A DNA stretch of 44,230 bases. Source: Candidatus Phosphitivorax anaerolimi (GTDB lineage: Bacteria > Desulfobacterota > Desulfomonilia > UBA1062). This document shows, in pieces, positions 16,887 through 25,389 of the stretch (position 1 is the stretch's first letter; every line of letters begins with the position of its first letter). Under the pieces are notes generated by a model. The model did no database searches. It had not been told where the DNA came from and saw only the letters and a list, made by a program, of their open reading frames with translations. The stretch is taken from NCBI GenBank assembly GCA_001896555.1, contig MPOS01000012.1, positions 145,195 to 189,424 of the forward strand. The letters run 5' to 3'. A program made the position numbers and the translations under genes.

Positions 16887-17816
16887 TCAGACAATACTGA
16901 AATCCGAGAAGATCCTTCTGCATTCCTCGATCTCCGGGCCTGTCATCCATTCTTCCGAAAGCCCGGTCTGCCTGGGCTGACCGAGCATGGGGAGCTTGGA
17001 CAGCCACAAGGGGTTGTATGGGAGCAACGCTACCTTCTGGACATTCAGGCCCTTCAGGAAACGGGCGATTGAGCCGAGGTTCTCCCGGGTGGCGGTGATC
17101 CCGGGAACGAGCGGTATTCTGGGGAGGATCTCTCTGTTGTCCCGGGCGCATGCCGCGCTCAGCTTTGCAAAGTTCTCCAGGATCGTCTCGCTGGATACCC
17201 CGCAGAAGCGTTTGTGCTCACCGGGGTCGAAGAGCTTGATGTCATAGTAGATAGCATCGAGGTGGGGATAGAGAAGCTCCATGAATCTGCTGTAGTCGAA
17301 GAACCCGCAGGTCTCCAGCAGGGTGTGTATGCCCCTTTCCTTTATCATCGTCAGAAGCTGTGAGGCAAAGCCCATGAACAGGGTCGGCTCTCCCCCGGAG
17401 AGTGTGACCCCGCCGCCTGATGTCTGGTAAAAGGGCAGGTCCTTCTCGATCTCCACCATGACCTCGGCGATGCTCAGATATCTGCCCACCGGCGAAAGCG
17501 CCGTGCCCGGGCATACCTGCGTACACTCCATGCACACCGTGCACCGGGTCCTGTCCACAAACATAGGGTTGGTCCTGTCCAAGGCGCGCCGGGGGCATAC
17601 GGCAAGGCACGAGTCGCACCCCACACACTTCTCCGGATCAAAGGAGATCTCCGGCAGCGACTTTTTGCTCTCCGGGTTATGGCACCACAGGCAGCTCAAC
17701 GGACAGCCCTTGAAGAAGACCACGGTCCGGATTCCCGGCCCATCGTCGAGCGAGTTGCCCTTGATCTCGAAGATGAGTGCCTTGTCGTGCTCTGTATGAC
17801 TCGTGTTGCGGTTCAT
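16887..17816 (-). CDS. Glycyl-radical enzyme activase (radical SAM)
   Basis: A 309-residue radical SAM protein. GCPLSCLWCHNPES gives the CxxxCxxC cluster ligands C38, C42 and C45. A two-cluster ferredoxin insert follows: CVGCDSCLAVCP (C64, C67, C70, C74) and CTVCMECTQVCP (C92, C95, C98, C102). GGGVTLSGGEPTLF then provides the SAM-binding GGE motif. The insert places it in the class that activates glycerol dehydratase, choline TMA-lyase and benzylsuccinate-synthase-type enzymes, unlike the short pyruvate formate-lyase activase. It installs the glycyl radical on its partner, almost certainly the adjacent enzyme upstream on the same strand (130-base gap). Start: ATG with AAGGATG upstream. Confidence 0.93.
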   Translation of the reverse strand: MNRNTSHTEHDKALIFEIKGNSLDDGPGIRTVVFFKGCPLSCLWCHNPESKKSLPEISFDPEKCVGCDSCLAVCPRRALDRTNPMFVDRTRCTVCMECTQVCPGTALSPVGRYLSIAEVMVEIEKDLPFYQTSGGGVTLSGGEPTLFMGFASQLLTMIKERGIHTLLETCGFFDYSRFMELLYPHLDAIYYDIKLFDPGEHKRFCGVSSETILENFAKLSAACARDNREILPRIPLVPGITATRENLGSIARFLKGLNVQKVALLPYNPLWLSKLPMLGQPRQTGLSEEWMTGPEIEECRRIFSDFSIV

Positions 17817-17945
17817 CGATCATCCTTGTTTGTTGTGCGCTTTCAAATCGCCCAACACCATAAGGCGGGCCTACAGCGCAGGATGTTTCCGAGTGATCGC
17901 TCGATGTTCGTCTGATGAGATCATCCTATCATCCCTTCCGAATGA

Positions 17946-20906
17946 TCAGATGCCGTATTCCGCCCGTTCTATGAGCTCCATCTGCATGTCCCTGTTCAGG
18001 GTCACGAAGTAAGCATTGTAGCCGGAGATGCGCACCATGAGGTCCCGATAGTTCTCAGGATGCTCCATGGCGTCCCTGAGGGTGTCTGACGAGACCACGT
18101 TGAACTGCATCTGCATCCCGCCAAGGTCGCAGTAGGTTTTGACATACGAATAAACATGGTCCACCGCCTCCTGATGGCTCTCCTTGGCCGATGGTACCAC
18201 CTTGACGTTGAAGGCAATGTTGTTGTTCATGTTTCCGGGCTTAAGCCGGGAGACATCGCGGATATTATCCAGCAGACTTTTCGATGCATGCGCCTCGGGT
18301 GTGAGGCCGGGGGTGAAGGGCTTGCCGGCGAGCCTGCCGGAAGGCAGTGCCCCGGTGAGCGTACCGAATGCCACATGATTCGACATGGACCAGAACCCGG
18401 CGGTATACCTGCCGCCTCGGAAGTTTGTGTGTGCGCCGAAACGGTCATGGATGAACCGGGTGACCCGGTTGGCCATGTCCACCGCCTCCTGGCTGCCGGA
18501 GCCGAAGAGGGGGACCTTGTTGAGCACCAGGGCGTGGAGGCGGCTGTTTTTGGTGAAATTGGACTCCATGGCCTCGCGCATCTCTTCAAGGGTGGCTTTT
18601 TTCTCGTCATACACGAGCTTCTTGATGGCCATGAGCGAATCCGTGATGTCCGCAAGCCCGATGCAGGCCGTGCCCGAGGAGTTGTAGAGTGCCCCTCCCT
18701 TGGTGGCGTCCCTGCCCTTAGCCACACATCCTTCGATAAGGCCCGAGATGAAGGGCGTCGGGCGCAGCACGCTGTGGGTCTCTCCCAGCAGCCGGTTGTA
18801 CTCGCAGGCATTGTCCATGAGAAAATCGAGCTGGGTGCAGAATGCCTGGAAGAAATCATCGAAGGTCGGGAACGAGCCGTTGTCAGCGCATCCGGTCCTG
18901 GGGCCTACGTCCCATCGCATCAGGGGATGGCGGCCGTTATACATAGCCATCTCCAGGGCGGCCACCATGTTGAACATCATGCAGTTGGTATGGCCGATGT
19001 GCCTTCCCGACAGGGTCGGCTCCACGCAGCCGGTTGCGGCCCAGTCTCTCAGGTGCTCGGGCGGATAGTCGAACTCCTGTAGCGAAACCATGACCATCTC
19101 ATCGTTGTGGATGGAGGGGGTGGAGGTGGTGTTGACATTGACCTCGCAGAGCCTGCGCAGATAGGTGTCGCTGTTGATCCCCCGGTGGTAGCGGGCATTG
19201 ACATTGGGGTCGCGGATCCCGAGCATCTCGGTGACCTTGAGGAAGATATAGGTCATGTCATTGACCCCGTCCTTGCCCTCAGGGGTGACGCCTCCAAGGG
19301 TGATCGCCTGGTCGGACGAGCTGCCGCCGAAGAGATAGTTGCCGATGTCCGGGATCAGCGGAAGGTGGTCGGTGCAGCGCATGTAGAAACATCCTACCAG
19401 CTCGATCGCACGCTTGATATACTCTTCCCGTTTTTTCCTGCCCCTGATTTTCTTCAGGTCGGCGACAAAGAACGGTTGCAGCCACTGGTCCATCCTGCCC
19501 AGAGAGAACCCGGCGTTGGTATTCTCCATGTGCACACCCACCCAGTGGATCCAGATGGCGTTCAGGGCCTCCTCAAGGGTGGTGCTGGGATGCTCGGGCA
19601 CCCGGGCGCAGATTTGGGCCAGGCGCTTGAGCTCGGCCTTTCGCTGCTCGTTCGTCTCGATATCGGCCTCGCGCGCGGCCTGTGCCGCGAGGTTGCGTGC
19701 ATAGGCAATAATGCCTTCGTAGCAGAGGAGCATGGCCTCTAACGTATCTTTCTTGGTCTGATCCGCGCCAGTATCCCTGAGCAGCTCCTGCCGGATCTCC
19801 TCGATGATCCCCCGTGCACCGAGCCTGAGCAGCTTGGGATAATCGATCACGGTGTGGGAGAGGGCCGCGGTCTTCCAGAGAAAGTACACCGCAAACCTAT
19901 CGTCGAGTCTCTGGCACAAGGGATTGCCGTATTTTTCCCTCACCCATTCCTTGAAGTTACGGTGAGCCCAGAAGGGAAAGACCGAGTGGTGCAGGATCTC
20001 CCTGGTCTCGTCGCTGATGTCGTAGGGGAAGAGCTGCCGGAAGGGGGTGGTGAAGAGTTCGCCCCAGATCATGGTCCCGTGGGAGTCGGGATAGAGCACG
20101 ACCCCGATCTCCTGCGCAGTGGTTGTGCCCGCGATGAGGTCGTCTTTTCTGATGATGGGTTTCCGGTTCTCCATGAGATATTTGAACGCATAGGCCTGTC
20201 TGAGTTCGGGCACCCAGGGGCTCCCGTCGGGGCGCTTTTCAAAGCCGTTGGCCTTGAACCACCGGGTGAGGAGCAGGGGCCGCTCGTGGCAGATGGCGGG
20301 TTTTTGAGTGAAGTGGATATTGAGGAATTTCTGAAGCCGGGGGAAATCGGCGAGGGAATAGCCGGAGAGGTAGGGATCGTCGAGATAAACTACGCCCGGG
20401 TCCCGTGAGGGGGACGTGAGCTGCGGCCTGATCCTGTGCGCACGGGCCGCGACGGGTTGCGCGTTCTCTGAGCAGGAACCCGCCGGACATTGCCCGGCCT
20501 GTTTTTTCATCGTGTTGATGATCTTCCCCTTGACGAACAGGGTGATGAAGAAACTGAAGAGCTGGGCGAACACGAGGTTGCCCCTGACGATCAGCCTGTT
20601 CTTGAGAACGAGGTTGAGCACCTCGTTCGGAGGTAGAGAGGCCATGTCCTTCAGGGTGCCGTTGTCGGCGAACACCATCTCGGTGTCTACATCATCGGGG
20701 ATGTCCGAACTCACCCTGACCCTGCCGTCATGAAAGGTGATACACTGCCGTACGTTTCCCTCTTCGGTCCGCATGCCGAGTGAGAAGTTGATCCATCCGT
20801 CGTCTGATTTCAGGTATTTCCTGAACCTCGGAAGGTAATTGAAATGAAATGCCATGGTCTGTAAGGCCATGTGCGTGGCAATGTCCGCCATATTCCACTG
20901 AACCAT
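17946..20906 (-). CDS. Glycyl-radical enzyme with N-terminal SCP2-like domain
   Basis: A 986-residue protein in two parts. Residues ~10-130 resemble the SCP2 sterol/lipid-carrier fold: ITFHDGRVRVSSDIP, then TLKDMASLPPNEVLNLVLKN and RLIVRGNLVFAQLF. After a Pro/Ser-rich linker (~135-170) comes a full glycyl-radical enzyme of about 800 residues. The thiyl-radical Cys is C627 in ATGCVEP with E629, and the glycyl radical is G962 in RISGYNAYFVTLNRDMQ. The Cys-x-Glu-Pro pattern is typical of the dehydratase/C-N lyase branch (glycerol and propanediol dehydratases, choline TMA-lyase), not of pyruvate formate-lyase. T640 and N641 follow at C+13 and C+14. Start ATG follows AGGGGGA. The activase gene is downstream and a TetR gene upstream. 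The substrate is unknown; the lipid-carrier domain suggests a hydrophobic one. Confidence 0.92.
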   Translation of the reverse strand: MVQWNMADIATHMALQTMAFHFNYLPRFRKYLKSDDGWINFSLGMRTEEGNVRQCITFHDGRVRVSSDIPDDVDTEMVFADNGTLKDMASLPPNEVLNLVLKNRLIVRGNLVFAQLFSFFITLFVKGKIINTMKKQAGQCPAGSCSENAQPVAARAHRIRPQLTSPSRDPGVVYLDDPYLSGYSLADFPRLQKFLNIHFTQKPAICHERPLLLTRWFKANGFEKRPDGSPWVPELRQAYAFKYLMENRKPIIRKDDLIAGTTTAQEIGVVLYPDSHGTMIWGELFTTPFRQLFPYDISDETREILHHSVFPFWAHRNFKEWVREKYGNPLCQRLDDRFAVYFLWKTAALSHTVIDYPKLLRLGARGIIEEIRQELLRDTGADQTKKDTLEAMLLCYEGIIAYARNLAAQAAREADIETNEQRKAELKRLAQICARVPEHPSTTLEEALNAIWIHWVGVHMENTNAGFSLGRMDQWLQPFFVADLKKIRGRKKREEYIKRAIELVGCFYMRCTDHLPLIPDIGNYLFGGSSSDQAITLGGVTPEGKDGVNDMTYIFLKVTEMLGIRDPNVNARYHRGINSDTYLRRLCEVNVNTTSTPSIHNDEMVMVSLQEFDYPPEHLRDWAATGCVEPTLSGRHIGHTNCMMFNMVAALEMAMYNGRHPLMRWDVGPRTGCADNGSFPTFDDFFQAFCTQLDFLMDNACEYNRLLGETHSVLRPTPFISGLIEGCVAKGRDATKGGALYNSSGTACIGLADITDSLMAIKKLVYDEKKATLEEMREAMESNFTKNSRLHALVLNKVPLFGSGSQEAVDMANRVTRFIHDRFGAHTNFRGGRYTAGFWSMSNHVAFGTLTGALPSGRLAGKPFTPGLTPEAHASKSLLDNIRDVSRLKPGNMNNNIAFNVKVVPSAKESHQEAVDHVYSYVKTYCDLGGMQMQFNVVSSDTLRDAMEHPENYRDLMVRISGYNAYFVTLNRDMQMELIERAEYGI

Positions 20907-20924
20907 ACCGTCCCCCTATGATCC

Positions 20925-20943
20925 TCAGGCGAAAAGAGCCTGA
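20925..20943 (-). promoter_or_regulatory. Hairpin just before the glycyl-radical enzyme ribosome-binding site
   Basis: TCAGGC (20925-20930) pairs with GCCTGA (20938-20943) around a 7-base loop. It lies immediately 5' of the AGGGGGA ribosome-binding site of the enzyme gene on the minus strand. It may influence translation or mark mRNA processing between the regulator and enzyme cistrons. Confidence 0.3.
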
Positions 20944-21075
20944 TTACTCTTTAAAAGCATGAGCAATTCCAGTGCGAACCCTCTGATACTGCCGAAGCCG
21001 TTGATTGCGGGAAATGTGACCCCGCCTTCAAAGTACTGCGGCATGCAGACTTCAGATAACGGCAAATTCTCCGGT

Positions 21076-21771
21076 TCACCGCCTGGCACCGCCCTTCTTA
21101 GCCGGGATTCGGGCACCGTGAAAGGATGCGTTTATCAGGGAGAGGATCTCATCCGCCAGATCCCGCCCGATCTGTTCGATGACCGCTTCGGGGTTTTCAT
21201 CCACTTCCTGGAGAACTCTGCTGTTGTACAATGCAATGACCCCGTGGAGGGTGCTCCAGAGCCGGATGATGAAATACCGGATTTCCTCCGGCGTGAAACG
21301 GCCCTCGCCACGGTCCAGGTCCTCAAGGGCCTGAGAGGCGATATCCACAAGCTTCAGGGCAGTCTGCTTCTCGTAGAATGCAACGGGCTCGATCTCGGTG
21401 CCTACGTAGTCTCGATACTTGGGGGCGTCGGAGGTGAACATGATGTTGTAGTAATTCGCCTTGCGGATGCCGAAATCGATATAGGCGCCGACCATGTCCC
21501 GGATCCTGCGGGCTGGGTCGCTCACGGTTTCGTAAATCTCTACAAGGCGCTGGTAGAGCATGTCGAACCCCTTGGTGAGGATCATGAGATAGAGCTCGTC
21601 CTTGCTCGTGTAATAATGATAGATCGTGGTGGCGGTCGTCCCCAGGCGTGAGGCGAGCTTTCTCATGCTGAACGCGGCAAATCCGTGCTCAGAGATGAGG
21701 GCCAGGGCCTCATCGAGGATTTTCTCCCGGATGAGCTCTCTGTCTTCTTGACTCCGCGCAACCTTTGGCAT
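21076..21771 (-). CDS. TetR/AcrR-family transcriptional regulator
   Basis: A 231-residue protein. The N-terminal helix-turn-helix domain spans ~12-60 (EKILDEALALISEHGFAAFSMRKLASRLGTTATTIYHYYTSKDELYLMIL), the classic TetR signature. The C-terminal ligand domain (about 65-215) resembles the TetR_C branch with RRIRDMVGAYIDFGIRKANYYNIMF. It is probably a repressor released by a ligand such as an acyl-CoA or hydrophobic substrate. It is the first gene of a minus-strand unit with the glycyl-radical enzyme, 170 bases downstream, and diverges from the aldehyde oxidoreductase. A perfect palindrome at 21792-21816 in the shared promoter region is its likely operator. The start ATG has AAAGGT upstream. 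Confidence 0.92.
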   Translation of the reverse strand: MPKVARSQEDRELIREKILDEALALISEHGFAAFSMRKLASRLGTTATTIYHYYTSKDELYLMILTKGFDMLYQRLVEIYETVSDPARRIRDMVGAYIDFGIRKANYYNIMFTSDAPKYRDYVGTEIEPVAFYEKQTALKLVDIASQALEDLDRGEGRFTPEEIRYFIIRLWSTLHGVIALYNSRVLQEVDENPEAVIEQIGRDLADEILSLINASFHGARIPAKKGGARR

Positions 21772-21791
21772 ATAAATACCTTTATAAACAG

Positions 21792-21816
21792 TAACACTGT
21801 TAACTTAACAGTGTTA
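21792..21816. promoter_or_regulatory. 25-bp perfect palindrome, likely TetR operator
   Basis: TAACACTGTTAA (21792-21803), a central C, and TTAACAGTGTTA (21805-21816) form a perfect inverted repeat with 12-bp arms. It starts 21 bases upstream of the TetR start codon. It overlaps a possible plus-strand promoter for the aldehyde oxidoreductase: TAACAC at 21792-21797, a 17-base spacer, TATATT at 21815-21820. Autorepression plus control of the divergent gene is the simplest reading. The remainder, 21817-22111, is a leader with one GC-rich stem (GGGCCGGC 21886-21893 with GCCGGCCC 21924-21931) and no recognised gene. Confidence 0.7.
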
Positions 21817-22111
21817 TATTAAATCTGACAAACCCCGAAGTCAAGGGGTGTGTAAGATTCGGGAAACGCCGCAGGAGGTTGTTGAGGGCCGGCGCCGGGT
21901 CATATTCGTTTCCGGACGCCCTGGCCGGCCCCGGTATGGAGAGTGCACCGCTGTTTTTCTCATCTGTTGAGGTAATTATGAGGATGGCCTCTGCAAGCCC
22001 GGCGTTAGGGACCAGCAAACAATTCAAAAAGCAGTCTGCCATGGTTGAAGAGTGACACCGTAGAGGAAGAGACTCTTACTCTATTTTTCCTTATAAGGAG
22101 AAGGAGGGGGC

Positions 22112-24073
22112 ATGAACAGAGGGTACATGGGCAGGGTCTTGATGGTGGACCTAACGAAGGGGGATTTTCGCGAAGAGAGGATTCCTGATGAGGTCTATGA
22201 GAAATATCTCTCCGGGATCGGCCTTGCAGCATATCTCCTGTACGACAGGATACCCGCCGGTGCCGACCCGCTGGGACCCGAGAACATCCTCGGCTTTGTC
22301 TCCGGGCTGCTCACCGGTACGGGAAGCCTGTTTTCCGGGAGGTGGATGGTCGTCGGTAAGTCGCCGCTCACCGGCACCTGGGGCGATGCCAACTGCGGGG
22401 GCTCGTTCTCTCCTGCAATCAAGCGTTGCGGATACGACGGCATCTTCTTTTCCGGCGTGAGTGAAAAGCCGGTCTACCTGTATATCAAAGACCGGAAGAT
22501 TACGCTCATGGACGCCTCGCACCTCTGGGGCAAGGACGCGATCGAGACCGAGGAGATTCTACTGGAGCGGCATGGACCAGGCGCCAGGGTTGCGGTAATC
22601 GGCCCTGCCGGAGAAAGGCTCTCCCTCATCTCGGGTATCTGCAACGACAAGGGGCGCATCGCCGCGCGGTCCGGCCTCGGTGCGGTCATGGGCTCGAAGA
22701 GGCTCAAGGCCCTCGTGCTCGACGGAAAAAAGCGGATCACCCCCTATGACCGGGAAGCTGTCCACAAGCTCAGCAGAAAGTGCAACAGGTGGGTGCAGTT
22801 CCAGGTGCCGCTCGGCCCGAGCATCGGGACGGCCCTGATAGGGACCCTCCTGAGGGTGCTCCCGACAGCCATGGCCATGGACGGCATGGTCTACAAGATG
22901 ATCCTCCGGCAATGGGGGACCGGGGGCCTCAACCAGATGTCTCCCGAATGGGGAGACTCGCCGGTCAAGAACTGGAAGGGCAGCAATGTCGACTGGCCTC
23001 TGAAGAAATCCAAGTCAGCAGACCCGGATCTCGTGAAGAAGCTCGAGTTCATCAAATATCACTGCTACTCGTGCCCGCTCGGGTGCGGCGGCAAGTGCTC
23101 CCTGACCGGGAAATATTCCGAGACGCACAAGCCCGAGTACGAGTCTGTGCTTGCCCTGGGCGGCCTGTGCATGAATGAAGATACAGACAGCCTGTTCTAT
23201 CTCAACGAGCTTCTCAACCGGGCCGGCATGGACACTATCTCTGCCGGAGCCACCGTGGCCTGGGCCATGGAGTGCTTTGAGCAGGGGATTCTCACCCTCG
23301 ACGACACCGACGGGCTCGATTTGCGCTGGGGCAATACGAGCGCCATGATCGCCCTGATCCACAAGATGATCAACCGGGAAGGCATCGGCGATATCCTGGC
23401 TGACGGCTCGCGGGCCGCTGCAAAAAAGATCGGCCGCGGGTCCGAGAAATACACTGTGCACGCAGGGGGCCAGGAGCCAGCCATGCACGACGGCAGGCAG
23501 GACCCGGGGTTTGCGGTGCACTACTGCGTGGAGCCCACGCCGGGAAGGCACACACTTGGGGCCCAGCTCTACTATGAGATGTTTCAGCTCTGGAAAAAGG
23601 TCAGGGGCCTGCCGAAGAAACTGCCCTTCCAGATCTACCACAAGAATTCCAAGTACCGGGCCACGGAAAAACACACCCTTGAGGCCGCGGCCTGCAGCAA
23701 GTACATGAACGTGGTCAATGGTGCTGGCCTGTGTATGTTCGGCACCTTTCTCGGCATCACGAGGACACCTACCTTTGACTGGCTCAATGCAGCCACGGGC
23801 TGGAACAAGACCCCTGAAGAGTACATGGAGATCGGAAAGAGGATCCAGACCCTCAAACAGGCATTCAACGTCAGGCACGGCATCGACCCCAGGGCCAACA
23901 GACTGAGCGACCGCGCGCTGGGTATACCTCCCCAGCCGCAGGGCGCTAACAAGGGCCGGACGGTCCCCATCGAGAAGAGGATGGAGGACTATTGGAGGCA
24001 TTTCGGGTGGGATCCGACTACCGGCAAGCCTACCGACGAGACGCTGGCCGGACTGGGACTCTCGGTAGAATAG
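22112..24073 (+). CDS. Aldehyde:ferredoxin oxidoreductase (tungsten/molybdenum)
   Basis: A 653-residue member of the AOR family. The N-terminal domain begins YMGRVLMVDLTKGDFREERIP and has the pterin-binding FSGRWMVVGKSPLTGTWGDANCGG. The [4Fe-4S] ligands are CYSCPLGC (C318, C321, C325) and the distal C541 in GAGLCMFG. The enzyme carries a bis-pterin W or Mo and oxidises aldehydes to acids with ferredoxin as acceptor (or reduces acids). It is about 50 residues longer than the archaeal enzyme but within family range. An adjacent ferredoxin with four clusters starts 14 bases downstream. Start ATG follows GGAGAAGGAGGGGG. The TetR operator candidate lies about 300 bases upstream. The physiological aldehyde is unknown. 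Confidence 0.93.
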   Translation: MNRGYMGRVLMVDLTKGDFREERIPDEVYEKYLSGIGLAAYLLYDRIPAGADPLGPENILGFVSGLLTGTGSLFSGRWMVVGKSPLTGTWGDANCGGSFSPAIKRCGYDGIFFSGVSEKPVYLYIKDRKITLMDASHLWGKDAIETEEILLERHGPGARVAVIGPAGERLSLISGICNDKGRIAARSGLGAVMGSKRLKALVLDGKKRITPYDREAVHKLSRKCNRWVQFQVPLGPSIGTALIGTLLRVLPTAMAMDGMVYKMILRQWGTGGLNQMSPEWGDSPVKNWKGSNVDWPLKKSKSADPDLVKKLEFIKYHCYSCPLGCGGKCSLTGKYSETHKPEYESVLALGGLCMNEDTDSLFYLNELLNRAGMDTISAGATVAWAMECFEQGILTLDDTDGLDLRWGNTSAMIALIHKMINREGIGDILADGSRAAAKKIGRGSEKYTVHAGGQEPAMHDGRQDPGFAVHYCVEPTPGRHTLGAQLYYEMFQLWKKVRGLPKKLPFQIYHKNSKYRATEKHTLEAAACSKYMNVVNGAGLCMFGTFLGITRTPTFDWLNAATGWNKTPEEYMEIGKRIQTLKQAFNVRHGIDPRANRLSDRALGIPPQPQGANKGRTVPIEKRMEDYWRHFGWDPTTGKPTDETLAGLGLSVE

Positions 24074-24087
24074 GGGGGAGGAAAGCA

Positions 24088-24555
24088 ATGCCGTATACCA
24101 TCATCGATACCTGCACGGGCTGCGGGGCGTGTGAAAGGATATGTCCCACCCGGGCCATCACCGGAAAGAAGAAGGACGTTTACCGGATCGACGGGGATCT
24201 CTGCATCGAGTGCGGCGCATGCGGCAGGATATGTCCAAGCGCTGCAGTGAAGGACCGGTTCGGCCGCATCTGTGTCATGGTCAAGCGCTCCCAGTGGAAA
24301 AGGCCGGTCTTTGACCGCGATACATGCATGTCGTGCTCCATGTGCATCGATGCCTGCCCTGCGAACTGCCTTGAACTGTCAGAGGCAAAAGGGCCGAAGG
24401 ACCCACACGGGCATCCCCGGCTCAAGGATGAAAGGGCGTGTATCGGTTGCGGCTTCTGTGAGGCCGAGTGTCCGGTCGGGGCCGTTACCATGCTCGTCCC
24501 GGTCCCGAAAGATGAGTCGAGGAAGTCGAAGCCGGCGGCGGAGGCAGCCCGCTGA
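24088..24555 (+). CDS. Polyferredoxin with four [4Fe-4S] motifs
   Basis: A 155-residue protein with four CxxCxxCxxxCP motifs: C9/12/15/19, C39/42/45/49, C80/83/86/90 and C118/121/124/128. Each can bind a [4Fe-4S] cluster, giving an electron wire. It follows the oxidoreductase gene by 14 bases with GGGGGGAGG before the ATG at 24088, and resembles the small Fe-S subunit partnered with bacterial AOR-type enzymes. Role inferred from position: it carries electrons between the tungsten/molybdenum enzyme and the ferredoxin pool or another partner. The C-terminus is a short Lys/Ala-rich tail. Confidence 0.93.
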   Translation: MPYTIIDTCTGCGACERICPTRAITGKKKDVYRIDGDLCIECGACGRICPSAAVKDRFGRICVMVKRSQWKRPVFDRDTCMSCSMCIDACPANCLELSEAKGPKDPHGHPRLKDERACIGCGFCEAECPVGAVTMLVPVPKDESRKSKPAAEAAR

Positions 24556-24607
24556 ATCAATGGCATGGGCCTTTAAAGCGGCCGGAGAAGAGGATCTGCA
24601 ACTGTCT

Positions 24608-25375
24608 TTAGTACATGGCAGCGGTCAGGAAATAGTCGGCGATCAGGATGCTCACCGATGAGATCACCACCGAACTCGTGGTCGATTTCCCGACCCCTTC
24701 CGCCCCTCCGGTGGTGGTGAATCCCTTGTAGCAACCAACTACCGAGAGGATCACCCCAAAACAGGTTGCCTTGACAAGGCCGGTGAAGAGGTCTTCGTAG
24801 TCCACATACTCCACGATCCTGGCCATGAAGACCCCGGAATCGATGCCGAGAAACTTCACCCCCACCAGGTAGGAGCCCACGATGCCGATGCTGTCGAAGA
24901 CCAGGGTGAGCATGGGCATCATGATGATCGCCGCGATGATGCGGGGATTGACGAGATACTGGAACGGGTTGACCCCCATTACGGTCAGCGCGTCGATCTG
25001 CTCGGTCACCCGCATGGTGCCGATCTCGGCCGTCATGGCCGAGCCCGCTCTGGCCGTGACCATGAGAGACGCGAGCACGGGACCGAGTTCGCGCAGGAGA
25101 CCCAGCGCGGTCGTGGAGCCCACCAGGGACTCCGCTCCGAAAAGGCTGAACCCGTAGTGGGTCTGGAGCGCGCCCACCATGCCCGTGAACATCCCGGTGA
25201 GCAGGACCACGGTCACGGACCGAACGCCGATGAACTCCATCTGCTTGAAGAGCTGCCTGAAAAAGAATGGACGTCTGAACAGCCAGAAGAGAAAATCATA
25301 GCAGAAGATGGCAAGGCTGCCGATTTCCTCGACCAGACGGATGGCGATACGGCCGATGTATTCGAAGAATGTCAT
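24608..25375 (-). CDS. mlaE: MlaE-family ABC transporter permease
   Basis: A 255-residue membrane protein with the MlaE/YrbE layout. An N-terminal amphipathic segment is followed by ~5 membrane spans, including VTVVLLTGMFTGMVGALQTHYGF, the signature LGPVLASLMVTARAGSAMTAEIGTMRVTEQIDAL, and GCYKGFTTTGGAEGVGKSTTSSVV near the C-terminus. It is the inner-membrane permease of the Mla phospholipid-transport type ABC system. MlaE proteins normally work with MlaF (ATPase), MlaD (MCE) and MlaB; none is encoded next to it. It is the last gene of a maf-glpK-mlaE unit, 14 bases after glpK. The partners are presumably elsewhere. Confidence 0.88.
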   Translation of the reverse strand: MTFFEYIGRIAIRLVEEIGSLAIFCYDFLFWLFRRPFFFRQLFKQMEFIGVRSVTVVLLTGMFTGMVGALQTHYGFSLFGAESLVGSTTALGLLRELGPVLASLMVTARAGSAMTAEIGTMRVTEQIDALTVMGVNPFQYLVNPRIIAAIIMMPMLTLVFDSIGIVGSYLVGVKFLGIDSGVFMARIVEYVDYEDLFTGLVKATCFGVILSVVGCYKGFTTTGGAEGVGKSTTSSVVISSVSILIADYFLTAAMY

Positions 25376-25389
25376 GAACCCTTATCCGA

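Noticed and set aside
20925..21116. 63-codon minus-strand frame between the TetR gene and the glycyl-radical enzyme gene
   Set aside because: It overlaps the TetR 3' end, lacks a ribosome-binding site and its last codons form a hairpin; a 39-residue version from the internal Met cannot be excluded.
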